DNA of 47,392 nt. Origin: Chitinophagaceae bacterium (GTDB taxonomy: Bacteria > Bacteroidota > Bacteroidia > Chitinophagales > Chitinophagaceae). The position numbers and the translations under genes are program-made. Under the pieces are notes generated by a model. It saw only the letters and a program-made list of their open reading frames with translations. It ran no database searches and was not told where the DNA came from. Every line of letters begins with the position of its first letter. Within the stretch, counting starts at the first letter, position 1. This document shows, piece by piece, positions 45,201 to 47,392 of the stretch. The DNA lies in assembly GCA_025449645.1 (NCBI GenBank), contig JANWIY010000036.1:1-47392 (forward strand), in the 5' to 3' direction.

Positions 45201-46073
45201 TTACCCTGACAGATTATAATGCATAAGAAATACAACAATAAAGCCAAGGTTTGTGCAAAAGGAAGCGATTCCGTTCATCCGCATTGTATGCACAAAGTTC
45301 GCTTCAGCAGGATTCCGCCATACTTTTACAGTCCATACCATAAAGTATACGATGACGGGCACCATGCAGGTTGCAAACACAAGGAATTCTTTTATTTCCA
45401 GAGAAAACTTGAAATACAGGGCCAGGGCGGCAAATGCAATGCCATAAACGATTCCGCAGAAAATGAAGGTTCCCCGGTACCCCAGAACGGCACTTAGGGT
45501 GCGAACGCCGTCCTTTGCATCGGCAGCATGCTGATATATTTGTGTTAACGGATAAAAGCCTCCAATCAAAAGGGAAGCAGTGATCATTCCTCCCAGTGGC
45601 GCATGCAAACTCATTTCGCGGCCAGCTCCATGATAAACCATAAAAAAAATCAGGGCGCCCTGAAAAATGACTACAGTCAGATATCCCCACACCGGATATT
45701 TCTTCAAACGGATCCCGCGCGCACTATATGCCCGCGAAGCAAGGATATAGAGCATGGTTCCCATCATGAAATAAACACTTATCCCCAGGCTCAACAAAAT
45801 AGCCAGAAGATCCATTAAAATGGTCACGTAAAATAACTGACGCGTTGGAGCCGGAGGGGATTTTAACCCACCGATACTTTCTTCATCCCGGTCTACATAA
45901 CTGTTATATCCATTGCTGGAAGGATAAAGCAAAATATGAAGGATAAAAAAGATCAGTATTGCACGGTATGTATCGGGATGTAGCAGCTGGCTCATCGCAA
46001 ACCAATATACCGGCATCAGAAAAAAAGAAAAATGGAATCGCAGTAATTGAAAAGTTGAACGGAAAAATGGCAT
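45201..46073 (-). CDS. UbiA-family prenyltransferase
   Basis: A 290-residue membrane protein with about eight hydrophobic segments. The first prenyl-diphosphate site is NGYNSYVDRDEE (54-65), and the second acidic region is AADAKDGVRT; both are expected for UbiA/MenA enzymes that attach an isoprenoid chain to an aromatic acceptor. It is the first gene of the type III PKS operon, so its acceptor is probably that polyketide rather than 1,4-dihydroxy-2-naphthoate. A MenA assignment would be possible without this context. The promoter is probably within the 338 bases upstream. Confidence 0.9.
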   Translation of the reverse strand: MPFFRSTFQLLRFHFSFFLMPVYWFAMSQLLHPDTYRAILIFFILHILLYPSSNGYNSYVDRDEESIGGLKSPPAPTRQLFYVTILMDLLAILLSLGISVYFMMGTMLYILASRAYSARGIRLKKYPVWGYLTVVIFQGALIFFMVYHGAGREMSLHAPLGGMITASLLIGGFYPLTQIYQHAADAKDGVRTLSAVLGYRGTFIFCGIVYGIAFAALALYFKFSLEIKEFLVFATCMVPVIVYFMVWTVKVWRNPAEANFVHTMRMNGIASFCTNLGFIVVFLMHYNLSG

Positions 46074-46411
46074 AAGAGAGCAGACTTTGATTTAAAATTT
46101 CTTCCGCGAACGGGAAAATACGGGGAATGATTCAGTCCCGCTTTATTCTTTCCCCCCTCAAACGGAAACAATTCCCGGTGCGGGAAAAATTAATGAAGAT
46201 AATCCAATGGTTGTCAATTTTTTGCGCAATGGTATAGATTTCGTTTCTAGTCTGCCATGTTCAATGCCCCAAATATGAAAACGAAGATAAGCGTGAATAT
46301 TCTTTCGCTTGTGAGCACAACGGGTATTTCAGGATGAATTCTCACAGCTATACTCGTTGGCAGCAGCGTGAAACCAAAATAGCGGTTCTATAACTTATTA
46401 CATTGCGACGG
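46074..46411. other. Intergenic region with possible promoters
   Basis: A 338-base AT-rich gap between the UbiA start and the stop of the E2 gene. On the minus strand a TTG 22 bases before TAATTTTT near 46185-46217 could be the operon promoter. On the + strand TTG at 46211 lies 21 bases from TAGATTTC (46235-46242), pointing at a short reading frame at 46257. An arm pair CGGG/CCCG lies around 46120-46142. None is strong. Confidence 0.3.
46257..46337 (+). CDS. Possible 26-codon small ORF (weak)
   Basis: ATG at 46257 opens a 26-codon frame with a basic, then hydrophobic segment (MKTKISVNILSLVSTTG). It is preceded 14 bases upstream by a promoter-like TAGATTTC with a TTG 21 bases further up. No cognate gene or family is recognised. 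Given its length it may be chance. Confidence 0.15.
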   Translation: MFNAPNMKTKISVNILSLVSTTGISG

Positions 46412-47392
46412 TTAAACAAGCATTCGTAAGGGCTCCTCAAGGAGTCCTTTCAATGTTTGCAGGAATGAAGCGCCGGTTGCCCCATCTACCACCCGATGAT
46501 CGCAGCTTAGTGTAAGCCTCATAATATTGCCGGGAAGGATTGCCCCGTTTTTCACAACAGGTATCTGCTGAATAGCTCCAATGGCCAGGATACATGCATC
46601 CGGCGGATTGATAATGGCAGTGAAATCGTCTATACCAAACATGCCGAGGTTGGAAATAGTAAAGGTGCTCCCTTCCCAATCGGCAGGCTGGAGTTTTTTA
46701 TTTTTTGCTTTTAGTGCAAGGTCTTTTACTTCTGTGGCGATCTGCGACAAGGATTTACTGTCAGCAAAACGAATCACGGGAACCAGCAATCCATCTTCCA
46801 CAGCTACTGCCACACCGATATTCACGTGGTGATTGATACGTATCTTTTCACCCAGCCAACTGCTATTGACCGCTGGATGTTTCTTCAGCGCAACGGCAAC
46901 GGCTTTGAGCACAATATCATTGAATGATATTTTTACAGTGGATCCATCATTGAGTTTTGCCCTGCCTTCAACGACCTTGTCCATGTCAACCGACATATTC
47001 AGATAAAAGTGGGGAGCTGTGAATTTGCTCTCAGCCAAACGTTTGGCAATGACCTTGCGCATCTGGGAAACCGGAACTTCGTCAAAGCTTACCTGTCCCG
47101 CCGGAATATTTGCACCCGGTGCGGAACGAGCCATACCCGCGGATGAGGGAGCACCAGCGGGTTGGTATTCAGATACATCCTTTTTCACGATGCGCCCATT
47201 GTCGCCGCTGCCATGAAGTGCTGACAAATCTATTCCTTTTTCTGATGCCATTTTTTTTGCAAGGGGGGATGCCTTTATCCTTCCGTCCCCGTTAACGGTC
47301 AATTGCTGATGTTCCGCAGGGGCCGCAGAAGCAGCTTCCGGCGTTTCCCTGTTTTGCGCTGCAGGCGGCGCCTTCCCTTTATTTTTTGAGGC
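46412..47392 (-). CDS. Dihydrolipoamide acyltransferase (E2) C-terminal part (partial)
   Basis: The frame stays open to the right end of the window, so the N-terminal lipoyl domain lies outside. Visible from the edge: an Ala/Pro/Glu-rich flexible linker, a peripheral-subunit-binding domain (RIKASPLAKKMASEKGIDL, then GSGDNGRIVKKDV), a second linker, and the catalytic core (about 230 residues) ending in the active-site block CDHRVVDGATGASFL. E2 enzymes move the acyl group from lipoyl-lysine to coenzyme A in 2-oxoacid dehydrogenase complexes. The FGIDDFTAIINPPDACILA segment is most like pyruvate dehydrogenase E2. The branched-chain type cannot be fully excluded. E1 and E3 genes would lie beyond the window. 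Confidence 0.93.
   Translation of the reverse strand, partial: ASKNKGKAPPAAQNRETPEAASAAPAEHQQLTVNGDGRIKASPLAKKMASEKGIDLSALHGSGDNGRIVKKDVSEYQPAGAPSSAGMARSAPGANIPAGQVSFDEVPVSQMRKVIAKRLAESKFTAPHFYLNMSVDMDKVVEGRAKLNDGSTVKISFNDIVLKAVAVALKKHPAVNSSWLGEKIRINHHVNIGVAVAVEDGLLVPVIRFADSKSLSQIATEVKDLALKAKNKKLQPADWEGSTFTISNLGMFGIDDFTAIINPPDACILAIGAIQQIPVVKNGAILPGNIMRLTLSCDHRVVDGATGASFLQTLKGLLEEPLRMLV

Noticed and set aside
42237-46073. Flexirubin/dialkylresorcinol (DarAB-type) pigment cluster
   Set aside because: The synthase is a type III PKS, with no DarB-like ketosynthase, aryl polyene genes or ACP.

Overview
The window looks like a chromosomal segment of a member of the Bacteroidota, most likely a Chitinophaga-like organism (order Chitinophagales; the rank is inference). 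It carries a PorT-type type IX secretion/gliding protein, a secreted metalloprotease with a type IX sorting-domain-like tail, DUF3857 and YwqK/TonB-C proteins, a Bacteroidota-type dihydroorotase, and promoter-like TTTG / TAnnTTTG signals. No rRNA, tRNA, CRISPR array, insertion sequence or phage gene was recognised. Both ends cut through genes: an RND pump at the left and a dihydrolipoamide acyltransferase at the right.

Region 1 (1-18500) is the centre of interest. An RND efflux pump end and its TolC-type partner are followed by two paralogous Fe(II)/2-oxoglutarate-type cupin (JmjC-like) proteins on either side of a secreted amidase. A compact + strand biosynthetic operon follows. Protein 1 (2206 aa) reads A-PCP-KS-AT-ACP-aminotransferase. 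Protein 2 (1361 aa) reads C-A-PCP-TE. A Sfp-type phosphopantetheinyl transferase is placed immediately after. All catalytic residues checked are present. Read by eye, the first A domain has a proline-like specificity code, the AT is malonyl-type, there is no ketoreductase, and the second A domain has a valine code. The simplest reading is a small dipeptide-like product: an amino-acid starter (proline-like) is extended by malonate, its 3-keto group is converted to an amine (vicinal 3,4-diamino acid), and it is joined to valine and released by the thioesterase. The two cupins could hydroxylate it, the amidase could trim it, and the pump could export it; these links are inferred from position only.

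Region 2 (17382-31543) is mostly metabolic: a membrane acyltransferase coupled to an alpha-galactosidase-like glycosidase, an atypical NRAMP-type transporter, the methionine pair metY-metX, a DUF3857 protein, a dienelactone-hydrolase lipoprotein, a short MutS-like ATPase, dihydroorotase and a Wzi/RemB-like outer-membrane protein.

Region 3 (31547-42200) holds porT overlapping ubiE, engB, a YkuK-like protein, a secreted metzincin, an FtsX-type permease bracketed by two inverted arrays of an octamer repeat, a CoA-binding protein, a TonB-C protein and a PIF1-like helicase.

Region 4 (42237-46073) is a tight four-gene minus-strand operon: UbiA prenyltransferase, type III polyketide synthase, SAM methyltransferase, FAD oxidoreductase. 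It resembles the Streptomyces srsABC alkylresorcinol/quinone logic with an added prenyltransferase and is a second natural-product or quinone-lipid locus. The window ends in the catalytic part of an E2 acyltransferase.
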